From: an uncultured Bacteroidales bacterium
GTDB taxonomy: Bacteria; Bacteroidota; Bacteroidia; Bacteroidales; UBA932
Assembly (NCBI GenBank): GCA_900316795.1
Contig: ONEF01000002.1
Location: 124,001 to 188,000, forward strand
Direction: 5' to 3'
DNA length: 64,000 nt
The translations under genes and the position numbers were made by a program. This document shows, piece by piece, positions 1 through 9,172 of the stretch; the first letter of the stretch is position 1; each line of letters opens with the position of its first letter. The notes under the pieces were generated by a model that saw nothing but the letters and a program-made list of their open reading frames with translations, was not told the origin of the DNA and ran no database searches.

Positions 1-2
1 AC

Positions 3-128
3 AGCCATTACTACCACATGACCCCCCAGCTGCTTCCGGTAAACGAATTCAACACTCACGTTGTGTTTGGAGTCAACTATCTGCTGACAAGGAATCCTTG
101 GATAAAGAAAAGCCGTCAGAACCGGTAG
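3..128 (+). CDS. Outer-membrane protein, C-terminal fragment (5' part outside window)
   Basis: An open frame from the left edge runs to a TAG at 126-128. It encodes about 41 residues ending in alternating polar and hydrophobic residues (HVVFGVNYLLTRNPWIKKS), the look of a last transmembrane beta-strand plus a short basic tail. That fits an outer-membrane barrel protein whose start lies left of the window. It is convergent with the next gene, and the two coding regions overlap by 13 bp (116-128). The family cannot be named from this fragment. Confidence 0.55.
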   Translation, partial: SHYYHMTPQLLPVNEFNTHVVFGVNYLLTRNPWIKKSRQNR

Positions 129-1234
129 GCAAAGAAAAACCTCAGGCTCCAGTCTCTTGACAGAGCGTAATAGTCCGAGTGTTTTCCTACTTTGAAATAA
201 TTGTAGAAGACAGATGCACCGAAAGTGTATCTGTCTTTTGCTGAATAGCTTACCGAGTGACGGAACATGTGGGCAAAAGAGAGTTTCATCTTGGCACCGA
301 ACAAATCTTTCTGCCCGGGCTCCTGCATAGTGTCCCATCCATCGCTGTCTGGAGCTGCTTTCATTTCAGTATTGGACTTGGTGGTTACCAACAGCATAGG
401 AATGGCAGACAGATGTACGGTCAGACCTTTCATTGGAACCCAGTTGTATCCGTAACCGGCTCCAAGGGCAAACTGCTGGATATTGAGACGGTTAACTCTT
501 CCAAGAGCATATCCGAGCCATGGATCGTAGGCTCTCAGGCGCGTTCTGTTGAGAGTGAGGCCGGCAAGAAAACTGCCAGCGCTCCTTTTCTGAATCTTGG
601 AGTAGTTCATAGCGGGTGAATAAGAGAACTTCCGCGGGCTGAACACATAGTATGCATTCAGTATGAAATTCTCCATCTTGGCAGTTCCGGTGGTCAGATC
701 CAATTTTACATCAGCCCCTTTGAACTCGATGTCACCCTTGATTTTCTTTGTGGAATGATATCTGAACTCCCCTCCTACCGGAGAAGAATATATGGCAAAA
801 GACCAGTCTTTATTGTATCCCTTTCCAAGGTTGAAGGAATAACTCAGACCATAACCCCTGTAATACAAACCCAGAGAAATCTGTTTGTTGGCTTTGGAAT
901 GCATGTTGATGACAGACTGCGTTATCAGCTTACCTGTTTTATCGCCGAAATCATCTCCTTCTGCAAGGCGGCTGCTCAGATTGAAGTCCATCCTGGACAG
1001 ATATGTGTTCAAAAACACGGACCACTTTCTTTTCGGAACCCCAATATAGTTGGTATCTACACCGGAGAGTTCTCTGGATTCCAAATAATTGTCCAACCTT
1101 TTCAGTAAAGGGTACCTGAAGGCTTTTTCTTCTATGCCCTTGGATAATTCCGTCTGTGCTGATGCAAAAGTGGAGACCAGAAGAAACAGGCCGAAAAACA
1201 TACTGAAGAAGCGTTTTTTGCCAAACCGTATCAT
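116..1234 (-). CDS. DUF4421-like exported protein (paralogue 1)
   Basis: 372 residues. An N-terminal signal peptide (basic KKRFF, then a hydrophobic run ending FASAQ) predicts export. The body is rich in aromatic alternating strands (YYRGYGLSYSFNLGKGYNKDW; LGAGYGYNWVPMKGLTVHL) and ends in FFFAYRF, with a terminal aromatic residue typical of outer-membrane barrels. The segment ELSGVDTNYIGVPKRKW recalls Bacteroidota DUF4421 proteins (recognition by memory). It lies 17 bp downstream of a clear paralogue at 1252-2340, so the two are probably one operon made by tandem duplication. Function is unknown. The ATG at 1234 is chosen because the signal peptide starts there. Confidence 0.7.
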   Translation of the reverse strand: MIRFGKKRFFSMFFGLFLLVSTFASAQTELSKGIEEKAFRYPLLKRLDNYLESRELSGVDTNYIGVPKRKWSVFLNTYLSRMDFNLSSRLAEGDDFGDKTGKLITQSVINMHSKANKQISLGLYYRGYGLSYSFNLGKGYNKDWSFAIYSSPVGGEFRYHSTKKIKGDIEFKGADVKLDLTTGTAKMENFILNAYYVFSPRKFSYSPAMNYSKIQKRSAGSFLAGLTLNRTRLRAYDPWLGYALGRVNRLNIQQFALGAGYGYNWVPMKGLTVHLSAIPMLLVTTKSNTEMKAAPDSDGWDTMQEPGQKDLFGAKMKLSFAHMFRHSVSYSAKDRYTFGASVFYNYFKVGKHSDYYALSRDWSLRFFFAYRF

Positions 1235-1251
1235 AACGTATATCTTAATTA

Positions 1252-2340
1252 TCAGAATCTGACTGCAAAGAAAAACCGAGCGCTCCAGTCTTCCATACTG
1301 GCAAAATAAGAAGAATGACGGCCCACGCGGAAATAATTGTAGTATCCGGACACTCCGGCCTGAAACCTGTCATTCCACCCGTAGCTTACGGATGTGCGGA
1401 ACATGTGGCTGAAGGAAATATGGGTCTTGTTCCCGAAGAGTTTCTTCTGCTGGTCTTTTTCAGTGTCAGTCCAGTCTCCTGAAGCCTTGGTGGCAGATTT
1501 TGTTGTGATGAGAACCATAGGTATCTCGGAAAGATGAACAGTCAGCCCCTTTACAGGAACCCAATTGTATCCGTAACCGGCTCCAACGGAAATCTGCTGG
1601 ATATTTATCTTGTTCACTCCACCCATAAGAGATGCCAGCACCATGTCATAAGCGGTCAGGCGTGTACGGTTCATAGTCAGGCCTGCCAGAACACTGCCGG
1701 CACTCTTCTTCTGTATTTTAGAATAGCTCATTGCGGCCCCGTATGAGAATCTCTTGGGATTGAAAACATAATAAGCGTTAAGTATGAAATTCTCCATTTT
1801 GGCGTCCTGTTCCCCTATATCAAGTTCAACCCCCATTCCCTTAACTGCAATTTTGCCGCTGATCCTGTTGGTTGAGTGGAACCTGATTTCTCCTCCCACA
1901 GGTGAAGAATACATTGTAAGGGACAGGTCTTTGTTGAAGCCCTTTCCAAGATTAAAGGAATACCCCAGACCATAGCCCATCCAGTACAACCCGACAGAAA
2001 GCTGCTTTTCAAGTTTTGAATACATATCAATGCTCACTTTGCCAATCTTCTGGTCATAACCGGCACTCTCTTTTGCAAGCGCGTTGCTCCTGAGGTCAAA
2101 ATCCATATCTGTGAAGTAGCCGTTGGCAAATACCGTCCATTTCCTTTTCGGCACTCCGATATAGTTGGTATCCACCCCGGAAAGTTCGTGAGCCTTGAGG
2201 TAATTCACAAGCCCTCTTATTCCGAACTTTTTGATGTCGCCAGTTCCTTCCTCCACTGGAGACGCTTCCTCACTGAGCTGACAAAAAGCGCTATAAGATG
2301 AGGCGCAAATCAGAACAAGCAAAACAAACAGTCTTTTCAT
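1252..2340 (-). CDS. DUF4421-like exported protein (paralogue 2)
   Basis: About 362 residues starting at the ATG at 2340. An upstream in-frame ATG at 2370 exists, but only the 2340 start puts the signal peptide (KRLFVLLVLICASSYSAF) at the terminus. It shares ELSGVDTNYIGVPKRKW, a GYGYNWVP-KGLTVHLS block and a C-terminal RFFFAVRF with its neighbour, so the two are tandem paralogues. Predicted outer-membrane barrel of unknown function. It is divergent from the barrel gene at 2400; the 59-bp gap holds a good -7 box for the other strand. Confidence 0.7.
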   Translation of the reverse strand: MKRLFVLLVLICASSYSAFCQLSEEASPVEEGTGDIKKFGIRGLVNYLKAHELSGVDTNYIGVPKRKWTVFANGYFTDMDFDLRSNALAKESAGYDQKIGKVSIDMYSKLEKQLSVGLYWMGYGLGYSFNLGKGFNKDLSLTMYSSPVGGEIRFHSTNRISGKIAVKGMGVELDIGEQDAKMENFILNAYYVFNPKRFSYGAAMSYSKIQKKSAGSVLAGLTMNRTRLTAYDMVLASLMGGVNKINIQQISVGAGYGYNWVPVKGLTVHLSEIPMVLITTKSATKASGDWTDTEKDQQKKLFGNKTHISFSHMFRTSVSYGWNDRFQAGVSGYYNYFRVGRHSSYFASMEDWSARFFFAVRF

Positions 2341-2385
2341 CGGCGATATATTATCAAGTATAGAACTCAAATTTAAGCAATTTTT

Positions 2386-2393
2386 TAAATTTG
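2386..2393 (+). promoter_or_regulatory. Bacteroidota -7 promoter box
   Basis: TAAATTTG matches the TAnnTTTG -7 consensus of the Bacteroidota primary sigma factor. Only six bases separate it from the ATG at 2400, so transcription would start at or next to the start codon, giving a leaderless mRNA. No convincing -33 TTTG was found at the usual distance. Confidence 0.5.
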
Positions 2394-2399
2394 CGGCTG

Positions 2400-4172
2400 A
2401 TGAAACCCGTCTTTATCATATCGGCTTTTCTTGCCGCCTTATTCTTGTCGCTGACAACAGCCACTGGCCAGTCTGACACGACAAAAAGAGGAAAATGGAG
2501 TGGTTCAGCCTCAATTACAGGAGGATACAACTACTCAAAATCTCCTTTTAATACTTTGGTTCCAAATTTACAACATCAGGCGGCAGATACAAGAATCAAC
2601 TTGAAATACATCAAGGACAATTTCATTGCCACCGTCCTGTTCAGCTCTGCCTGGAACAACCACCGCAAAGCCACTGTCGGATTGTCCTTAAAAGGAGAAG
2701 ATGACCTTACAGCCAACTGGTCTGAAATCAAACTGATGTCCAGCCGTTACAACTTCTCCACAAACCTGAAATGGACCAGGCCTGACATCATTTACAACGC
2801 TTTTGCCACGGCAAGTTATGACTATGGGCACAACCGGAAAATCAGCTTCATGATAAACCTGGATAAAGAACATATCAGTCTCCAGGGAGAAGACAACAAC
2901 TCATATATTTTTTCTTCCTCAGGCGGTTTCAACCTGACAAAGAAATTTAGCGCGAACCGTAAACTGTTTGCAGAAGCAAAACTTGGTTACACCAATGTTG
3001 ACCGCTACATCGAATGGTCAACTCTCAGCTCGATTGAAGGTTCTGCTGACAAAATATACCGCAAGACTCCGTTTTCTCTCGGACTAAGGGCCAATGCCAC
3101 GGCTTATATAAGCCAAAGCAATGCCTTCAGCATCAAGAACCTGAATGCAGAGGCTGGAGGGTTGTTCTCCATCAGTTATGACAATGACAAGAACCGCGGA
3201 GCATATCTGAGCGATCTTTCCGACAAGGACTCCTGGGTGGACAGCCTCAAACTCAGGGAAACTTTCAGGTATGGAGTGATCACCCTGACCCCATATATAA
3301 AGTCGGATTATTCTTACAGGTTCCTAAAACTCAAACTGGATGCCTCTGTACAATTCTACGCGGACAAACTCACCAACAAAGAATCCCACCAAGGCTATGA
3401 CTTTATGGATCCTGCTTTTGCCGGAAGCGGGGAGGCCGAATTCAGGATTGCAGACAACCATTTTCTTGCTGTAGGCTACCTGACTTCCATAAGAAGGCCG
3501 TCATACACGCAGCTATGCTGGTATCCAAGGGAAGGTGCTTTTCCCGGACAGTACATCGTGGGAAATCCAGACCTCAAGTCCTCAAGGTCCTACAGGAACA
3601 TTTTCTCTTACAGAATCAGATTCCGCAAGTTTTCAAGCGAACTTTCCTCTTCCTTCACACGCAATCTGAGAGAAGTGGAACAGACTTATTATGAAGATTA
3701 TATCGGCGAAACCAAACACAAATTCTTCACTTGGGTAAACACTTCTTACAGCAAAGTCTGGAACACGTCTTTCTTCCTCAGGTATGACACGAAAAGATTC
3801 TACCTCAGAACAGATGTCGGCTACTACGACTATAAAGGGAAAGCAAAAACCGCCGGCACAGTCAGAAAAGACCACTACTGGACAGCCAAAGCCTCCGGGG
3901 GATTCATTTTCAAAAGAGGATGGAGCATTTCTTCAGACATATCCTACCAGAGCAAGATAACAAGAGCCTACTATTCATACGACAAGTATTACAGCCTTAA
4001 CAGCCGTGTTGAAAAGAAGTTCAAGCGCCATACGATCTACCTGGAAGGCAGGGACCTTCTGGAGCAGAGGATAACCAGCAGCTACAATTCAGAGGACGGC
4101 ATGAGCGGCTGGGTGGAAACCGCCTACAACAACCGCCGGTTCTTCCTTATAGGCTACATTTTCAATTTCTAG
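2400..4172 (+). CDS. Outer-membrane beta-barrel protein (TonB-receptor-like barrel without plug)
   Basis: 590 residues from the ATG at 2400. A TTG lies three codons earlier, but the ATG begins the signal peptide, which ends near ATGQ. The rest is a large barrel: repeated strands with alternating aromatic residues and a final YIFNF. The central block RRPSYTQLCWYPREG followed by GNPDLKSSRSYRN is the conserved signature of the barrel part of Bacteroidota TonB-dependent receptors (OMP_b-brl_3 type). No TonB box, plug or carboxypeptidase-like N-terminal domain is present, and the length is about two-thirds of a full receptor, so active uptake is not supported. It stands alone and is convergent with the S46 peptidase gene. 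Confidence 0.75.
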   Translation: MKPVFIISAFLAALFLSLTTATGQSDTTKRGKWSGSASITGGYNYSKSPFNTLVPNLQHQAADTRINLKYIKDNFIATVLFSSAWNNHRKATVGLSLKGEDDLTANWSEIKLMSSRYNFSTNLKWTRPDIIYNAFATASYDYGHNRKISFMINLDKEHISLQGEDNNSYIFSSSGGFNLTKKFSANRKLFAEAKLGYTNVDRYIEWSTLSSIEGSADKIYRKTPFSLGLRANATAYISQSNAFSIKNLNAEAGGLFSISYDNDKNRGAYLSDLSDKDSWVDSLKLRETFRYGVITLTPYIKSDYSYRFLKLKLDASVQFYADKLTNKESHQGYDFMDPAFAGSGEAEFRIADNHFLAVGYLTSIRRPSYTQLCWYPREGAFPGQYIVGNPDLKSSRSYRNIFSYRIRFRKFSSELSSSFTRNLREVEQTYYEDYIGETKHKFFTWVNTSYSKVWNTSFFLRYDTKRFYLRTDVGYYDYKGKAKTAGTVRKDHYWTAKASGGFIFKRGWSISSDISYQSKITRAYYSYDKYYSLNSRVEKKFKRHTIYLEGRDLLEQRITSSYNSEDGMSGWVETAYNNRRFFLIGYIFNF

Positions 4173-4191
4173 GCTCCGCGCCTTGCTTGCG

Positions 4192-6258
4192 TCAGTCCGC
4201 AAACACCATCTCGTCAAACAGATAGGCAGCATGGCCTATATGTTCGATATTGAACAGCAGGTATCTGATATCCAGAGAAATGTTGCGGCAAACAGAAGGG
4301 TCATAGACAATGTCGCTCATCGTACCCTCCCAAACCCTGTCAAAGTTGATTCCGACAAGGTTGCCGTCCGCGTTTATGACCGGGCTTCCGGAGTTTCCTC
4401 CGGTGGTGTGGTTGGTTGCCAGGAAGCAGACAGGCTGGGCATCGTGTCCGCCTTCTGCGTATATATCCCTGAGAGTCTGAGGAATATTGTAGTCAAAGAT
4501 ATCCGGGTTGTCCTTCTCTATTATACCCTTCAAGGTAGAAACTGGGGAGTAGTAAATTCCGTCAGCAGGGCTGTATCCCTTCACGTTCCCGTAAGCTATC
4601 CTCAATGTCAGGTTGGCGTCAGGATAGAACTGTTTCTGAGGCTCAAATTCCATCTGCCCCTTCATATAATCCCGGTATGCCAGCCTTATCTGGGAGTTCA
4701 CGTCGTTGATTACAGGTCTCAGTTCCTTGAAATACCACTGGTAGAAGGCTTCATACAGCACATAGGCAGGATCTTTCTTTATCTGTTCAGAATCTTCTTT
4801 TGTCAAGGCAAGAACCTTCTCCTTGTCTGTGAACATGGATTTTGAGAACAAGTCTTTCCGCCAGGCCTCCACACTGCCGTACTGTTTGAGCATCTGCTTG
4901 AAATAATCAGGCTTGAATTCATCCGGCATCTCGTCGTCAAAGGCTTTCATCATAGCCACGAATATCTCTTCGTCTATAGGCTGATAATAGTCTTTGAAGA
5001 AAGCCTCCACGGCTGCATCCTTTGCTTTTTTGTTCTTGAGGACATTCAGCATACCGGAAGCTATCTGGAGAAGCTCTATGCTCCTTACCGTCTCGTTATA
5101 GTATTCGTATGCAAGGAAGTATGGGTTCCGCTTGGCATACAGGGCCTCCAGCCTCTCAACAAGGCCGTCGTAACGGGTTCCCTTGGCCCATTGTTTGAAA
5201 CGCTCCTGATACTCTTTCTTCTTGTCCACCGTCTTCATCCTGCGTATTCCCTTTTCCTCTCCCTGCCATTTCTTCCAGGCATTGGACACGTTGGCTGCCT
5301 TGGACGAATACTGGATGCGGACGGCTTGGCTTTGAGCCATATACTTCTTCATGATGTCAAGACGCTTGGTCCTGAGGGCAATCTTCTTGGGATCTGACAC
5401 ATTTCCGGTATATTCCACCTCATCGGAAGTTACATACTCCTTGGTGGAGCCAGGGCAGCCGTAAACAAAGGTAAAATCTCCTTCCTTGACTCCCTTGCGG
5501 CTGATTTTGAAGAACTTCTTAGGCTGGTAAGGAACATTGTCCTCCGAATAGTCTGCCGGATTGTTGTCCTTGTCGGCATATATGCGGAAGATGGAGAAGT
5601 CTCCGGTATGCCTCGGCCACATCCAGTTGTCGGTATCGCCTCCGAACTTTCCGATTGAGGAAGGCGGAGCTCCCACCAGGCGCACATCGCGGAAAGTCCT
5701 GAACACGAACAGGAAATACTGGTTGCCGTAGAAAAGCGCCTCCACATTTGCCCTGAGGCCTTTTCCTTCCTTTACCGCCTCAGCGACAAGCCCCTGTGAA
5801 TTAACCTTTATCACGGAATCTCTCTGCCGCTCGGTCATTCCCTCGGAATAACCTTTAAGAACGGCATCGGTGACATCCTGCATATATTCCAGGAAACTTA
5901 CCGTCAATCCCCTGTTCGGCAGCTCCTGGTCTCGGCTCATTGCCCAGAAACCGTCTTTAAGATAGTCGTGCTCCACGCTGGAGTGCCTCTGGATCTGGCT
6001 GTAGCCACAATGGTGGTTGGTGAAAAGCAGCCCCTCTCCTGAAACCAGTTCTCCGGTACATCCTGAACCGAAGAGCACCACGGCATCTTTCAGGCAGGCC
6101 TTGTTCACGCTATAGACATCCTCGGCCTTGAGCTTGAAACCCTTGGCTCTCATATCCTTTATTCTCTGCCCGATGAGGACAGGCAGCCACATTCCTTCGT
6201 CGGCCCAAGCCGGAGCCATCATCAGGACTGCCAGCAGGGCAATAAGTATTCTTTTCAT
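4192..6258 (-). CDS. S46 family dipeptidyl-peptidase (DPP7/DPP11 type)
   Basis: 688 residues from the ATG at 6258; a TTG two codons upstream is less likely. A signal peptide (ILIALLAVLMMAPAWA) directs export to the periplasm. Chymotrypsin-like catalytic residues are visible in order: TNHHCGY near residue 83, GGDTDNWMWPRHTGDF near 206-221, and GGNSGSP with the nucleophile near 623. These mark the S46 family, which removes dipeptides from the N-terminus of oligopeptides in asaccharolytic Bacteroidota. Whether specificity is DPP7-like (hydrophobic) or DPP11-like (acidic) cannot be read safely here. An ATCGCGAT palindrome at 6271-6278 lies just upstream. Confidence 0.93.
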   Translation of the reverse strand: MKRILIALLAVLMMAPAWADEGMWLPVLIGQRIKDMRAKGFKLKAEDVYSVNKACLKDAVVLFGSGCTGELVSGEGLLFTNHHCGYSQIQRHSSVEHDYLKDGFWAMSRDQELPNRGLTVSFLEYMQDVTDAVLKGYSEGMTERQRDSVIKVNSQGLVAEAVKEGKGLRANVEALFYGNQYFLFVFRTFRDVRLVGAPPSSIGKFGGDTDNWMWPRHTGDFSIFRIYADKDNNPADYSEDNVPYQPKKFFKISRKGVKEGDFTFVYGCPGSTKEYVTSDEVEYTGNVSDPKKIALRTKRLDIMKKYMAQSQAVRIQYSSKAANVSNAWKKWQGEEKGIRRMKTVDKKKEYQERFKQWAKGTRYDGLVERLEALYAKRNPYFLAYEYYNETVRSIELLQIASGMLNVLKNKKAKDAAVEAFFKDYYQPIDEEIFVAMMKAFDDEMPDEFKPDYFKQMLKQYGSVEAWRKDLFSKSMFTDKEKVLALTKEDSEQIKKDPAYVLYEAFYQWYFKELRPVINDVNSQIRLAYRDYMKGQMEFEPQKQFYPDANLTLRIAYGNVKGYSPADGIYYSPVSTLKGIIEKDNPDIFDYNIPQTLRDIYAEGGHDAQPVCFLATNHTTGGNSGSPVINADGNLVGINFDRVWEGTMSDIVYDPSVCRNISLDIRYLLFNIEHIGHAAYLFDEMVFAD

Positions 6259-6270
6259 TTTCAATTAAAT

Positions 6271-6278
6271 ATCGCGAT
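6271..6278. promoter_or_regulatory. ATCGCGAT palindrome upstream of S46 peptidase gene
   Basis: A perfect 8-bp palindrome in an AT-rich context, 12 bp upstream of the peptidase start. Seven copies of this word were found in the window against about one expected, several of them at gene starts. Its role is unknown; a protein-binding site is one possibility. Confidence 0.3.
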
Positions 6279-6282
6279 AATA

Positions 6283-6726
6283 CTAGTCTCCGCTTCCCAT
6301 CAGTTCAATAGGCTCTCCCTTGAAAAGACCTTTGACGGTATTACCCCCGTCGTAGAAATAACCCTTGAACACCACACGCCCCAGGCTGTCCTTAGCCACG
6401 ATCTTTCCTGTGTTTTCATCGGCAGTAGCCTCATACTCACCGCCTTTGTAGCAGAGCTTTATGCATCCTCCCTCTTGAGGCAGAGGGAAATCAACTGTCA
6501 GCTGCTCTCCGTCTCCCCAGAAGAAATAGGTTCCGCCAAAAGATTTCCAAACCTCCTGGCCTTCCTCCACGGCAATCTCCTCGTCAAATGCCGGATCCAC
6601 GGCCTGAGCCACGGTTACCGTATCCTTGACTTCAGCCTCTCCTCCGTTGTTTCCGCTGCTTTTGCAACTGGCTGAAACTGCTGCAATTGCCATTGCTCCA
6701 AGAGCAATTGTCAAAATCTTTTTCAT
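6283..6726 (-). CDS. Small lipoprotein, unknown function
   Basis: 147 residues. The N-terminus (KKILTIALGAMAIAAVSASC) is a lipoprotein signal with lipobox SASC, so the mature protein is anchored by its cysteine. The mature part is acidic, then contains FGGTYFFWGDGEQLTVDF and GGEYEATADENTGKIVAKDS, which could form a small beta-barrel or sandwich; a distant NlpE-like fold is possible but not supported by clear motifs. It lies 24 bp upstream of the S46 peptidase gene on the same strand, probably co-transcribed. Confidence 0.65.
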   Translation of the reverse strand: MKKILTIALGAMAIAAVSASCKSSGNNGGEAEVKDTVTVAQAVDPAFDEEIAVEEGQEVWKSFGGTYFFWGDGEQLTVDFPLPQEGGCIKLCYKGGEYEATADENTGKIVAKDSLGRVVFKGYFYDGGNTVKGLFKGEPIELMGSGD

Positions 6727-6739
6727 AATATCCAGTGTA

Positions 6740-7615
6740 TTAATGTATTGATGAGTTATATCCGTGCTTTAGCTCCAATGCAAATCCTACCCTGAAGTGA
6801 GACTCGTACTTGTTGAAATTAATCAGGGTTTCACAGTAACCGCTCCTGAACTGGGCAAAAACGGCAGGCAGGAAAGCCCCCTTGTTGCTCAGCCTGTAAG
6901 ATAAGTTGAGTTCCAGATTGTAGTTCTTGAACTTGTTGGACGGATTTACCAGAGCCGTGATGTTAAGGCGGTTTTCAAAGGCCTTGTATGTAGCCCACAG
7001 GTCACAGAATCCCCTTCTCTTGAAAAAATGCGGAAGACCTGGTATATGTTCGTAGTAGCCATACCAGAGCTTTCCTCCTAAAGTCAAATGTTTTTCAGGA
7101 GAAAAAAGGGCCTCTGCGAAAGCCGTGTTTACAGATCTGGACCGTTCATTGACATATCCGTTGGACTGATGGCTGATTCCGAAAAGCAGGTCAAGGCGGG
7201 GATTGACATACCAGTATGCGCAAAGGCCCGGATTGAACGCGTTCTCCACAAGCGGACTGGACTTGTCATAAACAATCCACACGCCGGTTTCAGTGTAGTA
7301 ACCAAGTATGTCCACATTGTCTATACGGGCAATTCGCAGGGCCAGGCTAACCTGGAAACGGACATCCGCGTTATGCTTGTTCACATCTGATCCGTCCGTA
7401 GGTATGCCGGTAACAAAATAAGTTTCCCTGAACTGACCGAAAACAGGAAACCTCTGCCTCTGTGTATTCTCATAAAAACTGTCATCGGGAATTCCGGCTG
7501 CTGCCAGTGTATCTGGTACGGAAATATTGGCAGAAAGTCTTGACGGCAAAAAAAGAAGGTTGAAGAAAGCAAAGCCTGCAACCAACAAGCTCACGGATTT
7601 TGACAGATTTCTCAT
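6740..7615 (-). CDS. pldA: Outer-membrane phospholipase A (OMPLA)
   Basis: About 291 residues from the ATG at 7615, chosen because it begins the signal peptide (SVSLLVAGFAFFNLLFLPSRLSA); an upstream start at 7675 would add 20 unlikely residues. The catalytic segment ISHQSNGYVNERSRSVN keeps the OMPLA pattern: His at about 149, Ser at +2 and Asn at +14, the same spacing as His142/Ser144/Asn156 of the E. coli enzyme. The remainder reads as amphipathic barrel strands. Known members hydrolyse acyl chains of phospholipids that reach the outer leaflet. It lies 13 bp upstream of the small lipoprotein gene on the same strand. Confidence 0.88.
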   Translation of the reverse strand: MRNLSKSVSLLVAGFAFFNLLFLPSRLSANISVPDTLAAAGIPDDSFYENTQRQRFPVFGQFRETYFVTGIPTDGSDVNKHNADVRFQVSLALRIARIDNVDILGYYTETGVWIVYDKSSPLVENAFNPGLCAYWYVNPRLDLLFGISHQSNGYVNERSRSVNTAFAEALFSPEKHLTLGGKLWYGYYEHIPGLPHFFKRRGFCDLWATYKAFENRLNITALVNPSNKFKNYNLELNLSYRLSNKGAFLPAVFAQFRSGYCETLINFNKYESHFRVGFALELKHGYNSSIH

Positions 7616-7723
7616 AAAGTCAGTTTTAGTTACTGAGTGTAAATTTAACAATACTCCACGAAAAATCAAAAACACGGGGCTCAGGTTGCAGGCTGCTTGA
7701 ACCTTGGTCCGAGAAAACAGCTT

Positions 7724-9088
7724 CTACTTGTTCAGAGCGTCTGCCTGGGATATGTAACCGGCAAGCTCCTGGTCAGAAATATGGAAATCCTGCATCTGTC
7801 CGGAAAGATACTGGTCGTATGCCGCCATATCCACAAAAGCGTGGCCGGAGAGGTTGAAGAGAATTGTCTTCTGCTCCCCTGTTTCCTTGCATTTCAGAGC
7901 TTCAGCCACGGTAGCGGCAATGGCATGGCAAGATTCCGGAGCCGGAATTATGCCTTCTGTCTGGGCGAACAGGACTCCGGCCCTGAAAGATTCGGTCTGG
8001 TCTATGTCCACAGCCTCAATGAAGCCGTCTCTCATCAGCTGAGACAATATTACTCCAGCCCCATGATAGCGGAGTCCTCCTGCATGGATGCTGGAAGGCT
8101 TGAAGCCGTGCCCGAGAGTAAACATAGGGAGAAGCGGAGTCAGTCCTGCCTCGTCTCCGAAATCATACTCAAACTTGCCTCTTGTCAGTTTAGGGCAGGA
8201 AGATGGTTCCGCGGCTATGAATCTCGTGCGTTTTCCGTCTCTCATGTTATGCCTGAGGAAAGGGAAAGATATTCCTGAAAAGTTGGAACCGCCTCCAAAA
8301 CAACCTATTACAATATCGGGATACTCTCCTGCCATCTGCATCTGCTTTTCAGCCTCAAGGCCGATAACAGTCTGGTGCAGGCACACGTGGTTCAGAACAG
8401 AGCCGAGGGTATAGCGGCAGTCCGGAGTTGTCACCGCCAGTTCTATAGCCTCAGAAATGGCGCATCCCAATGACCCCTGGTCCATCGGATTGGCTGTCAG
8501 AATATCTTTGCCGGCCCTTGTTGACATGGATGGAGAAGGTGTCACTGCAGCACCGAATGTCTGCATAATGCTTTTGCGGTAAGGTTTCTGGTCGTAGCTC
8601 ACCTTGACCATGTACACGGCACACTCGAGTCCGAACTTTTTAGCAGCGTATGACAAGGCACCACCCCACTGGCCAGCACCCGTCTCCGTAGTTATGTTTT
8701 TGATTCCCTGCTTCTTGGCATAATACGCCTGGGCCAAAGCTGAATTCAACTTATGGCTCCCGGCCGGAGACACGCTTTCATTTTTGAAATAAATATGAGC
8801 CGGAGTCCCCAAAGCCTCCTCCAGGTCATAAGCCCTTACCAAAGGGGTACATCTGTACGAGGCGTACATCTGGCGCAGTTCTTCAGGAATAGGAATCCAT
8901 TCATCCGTGGTGTTGAACTCCTGGTCTGCACATTCTTTGCAGAAGATAGGATAGAGGTCTTCAGCTTTCATCGGTTCTTTGGTTGCGGGATTGAGAACCG
9001 GAAGGGGCTTGTTAGGCATAACAGCCTGGATGTTGAAAAAATGGGTCGGAATCGCTGATTCTCCGAGCAGAAAACGTTTTGTTCTCAT
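7724..9088 (-). CDS. trpB: Tryptophan synthase beta chain, TrpB2 type
   Basis: 454 residues, the length of the TrpB2 subgroup (standard TrpB is about 400). The PLP lysine sits in SPAGSHKLNSALAQ (about K113), with TGAGQWG following and the phosphate-binding loop CFGGGSNFSG near 264-272. The enzyme condenses indole with serine to form tryptophan. No trpA or other trp gene is adjacent. TrpB2 proteins are sometimes suspected of salvaging free indole, but here a leader peptide with two Trp codons and a terminator precede the gene, which links expression to tryptophan supply. It is divergent from exonuclease III. Confidence 0.93.
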   Translation of the reverse strand: MRTKRFLLGESAIPTHFFNIQAVMPNKPLPVLNPATKEPMKAEDLYPIFCKECADQEFNTTDEWIPIPEELRQMYASYRCTPLVRAYDLEEALGTPAHIYFKNESVSPAGSHKLNSALAQAYYAKKQGIKNITTETGAGQWGGALSYAAKKFGLECAVYMVKVSYDQKPYRKSIMQTFGAAVTPSPSMSTRAGKDILTANPMDQGSLGCAISEAIELAVTTPDCRYTLGSVLNHVCLHQTVIGLEAEKQMQMAGEYPDIVIGCFGGGSNFSGISFPFLRHNMRDGKRTRFIAAEPSSCPKLTRGKFEYDFGDEAGLTPLLPMFTLGHGFKPSSIHAGGLRYHGAGVILSQLMRDGFIEAVDIDQTESFRAGVLFAQTEGIIPAPESCHAIAATVAEALKCKETGEQKTILFNLSGHAFVDMAAYDQYLSGQMQDFHISDQELAGYISQADALNK

Positions 9089-9108
9089 GATGAATGGTAT
9101 TTGAGGTT

Positions 9109-9136
9109 AAAAAAAAGACACACCATGCGGCGTGTC
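9109..9136 (-). terminator. Attenuator terminator in the trpB leader
   Basis: On the minus strand GACACGCC, loop GCAT, GGTGTGTC forms an 8-bp stem with one G-T pair, followed by eight T. It lies 20 bp before the trpB ATG. GCGGC at 9168-9172, overlapping the leader stop region, can pair with GCCGC at 9127-9131 and would break the terminator, so an alternative antiterminator fold is available. Confidence 0.8.
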
Positions 9137-9172
9137 GTATTAATTGTCTGATTATAAATAAGAAATAGCCGC

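Noticed and set aside
4183-4845. 220-residue plus-strand open frame
   Set aside because: Lies wholly within the S46 peptidase gene, whose catalytic motifs are on the other strand.
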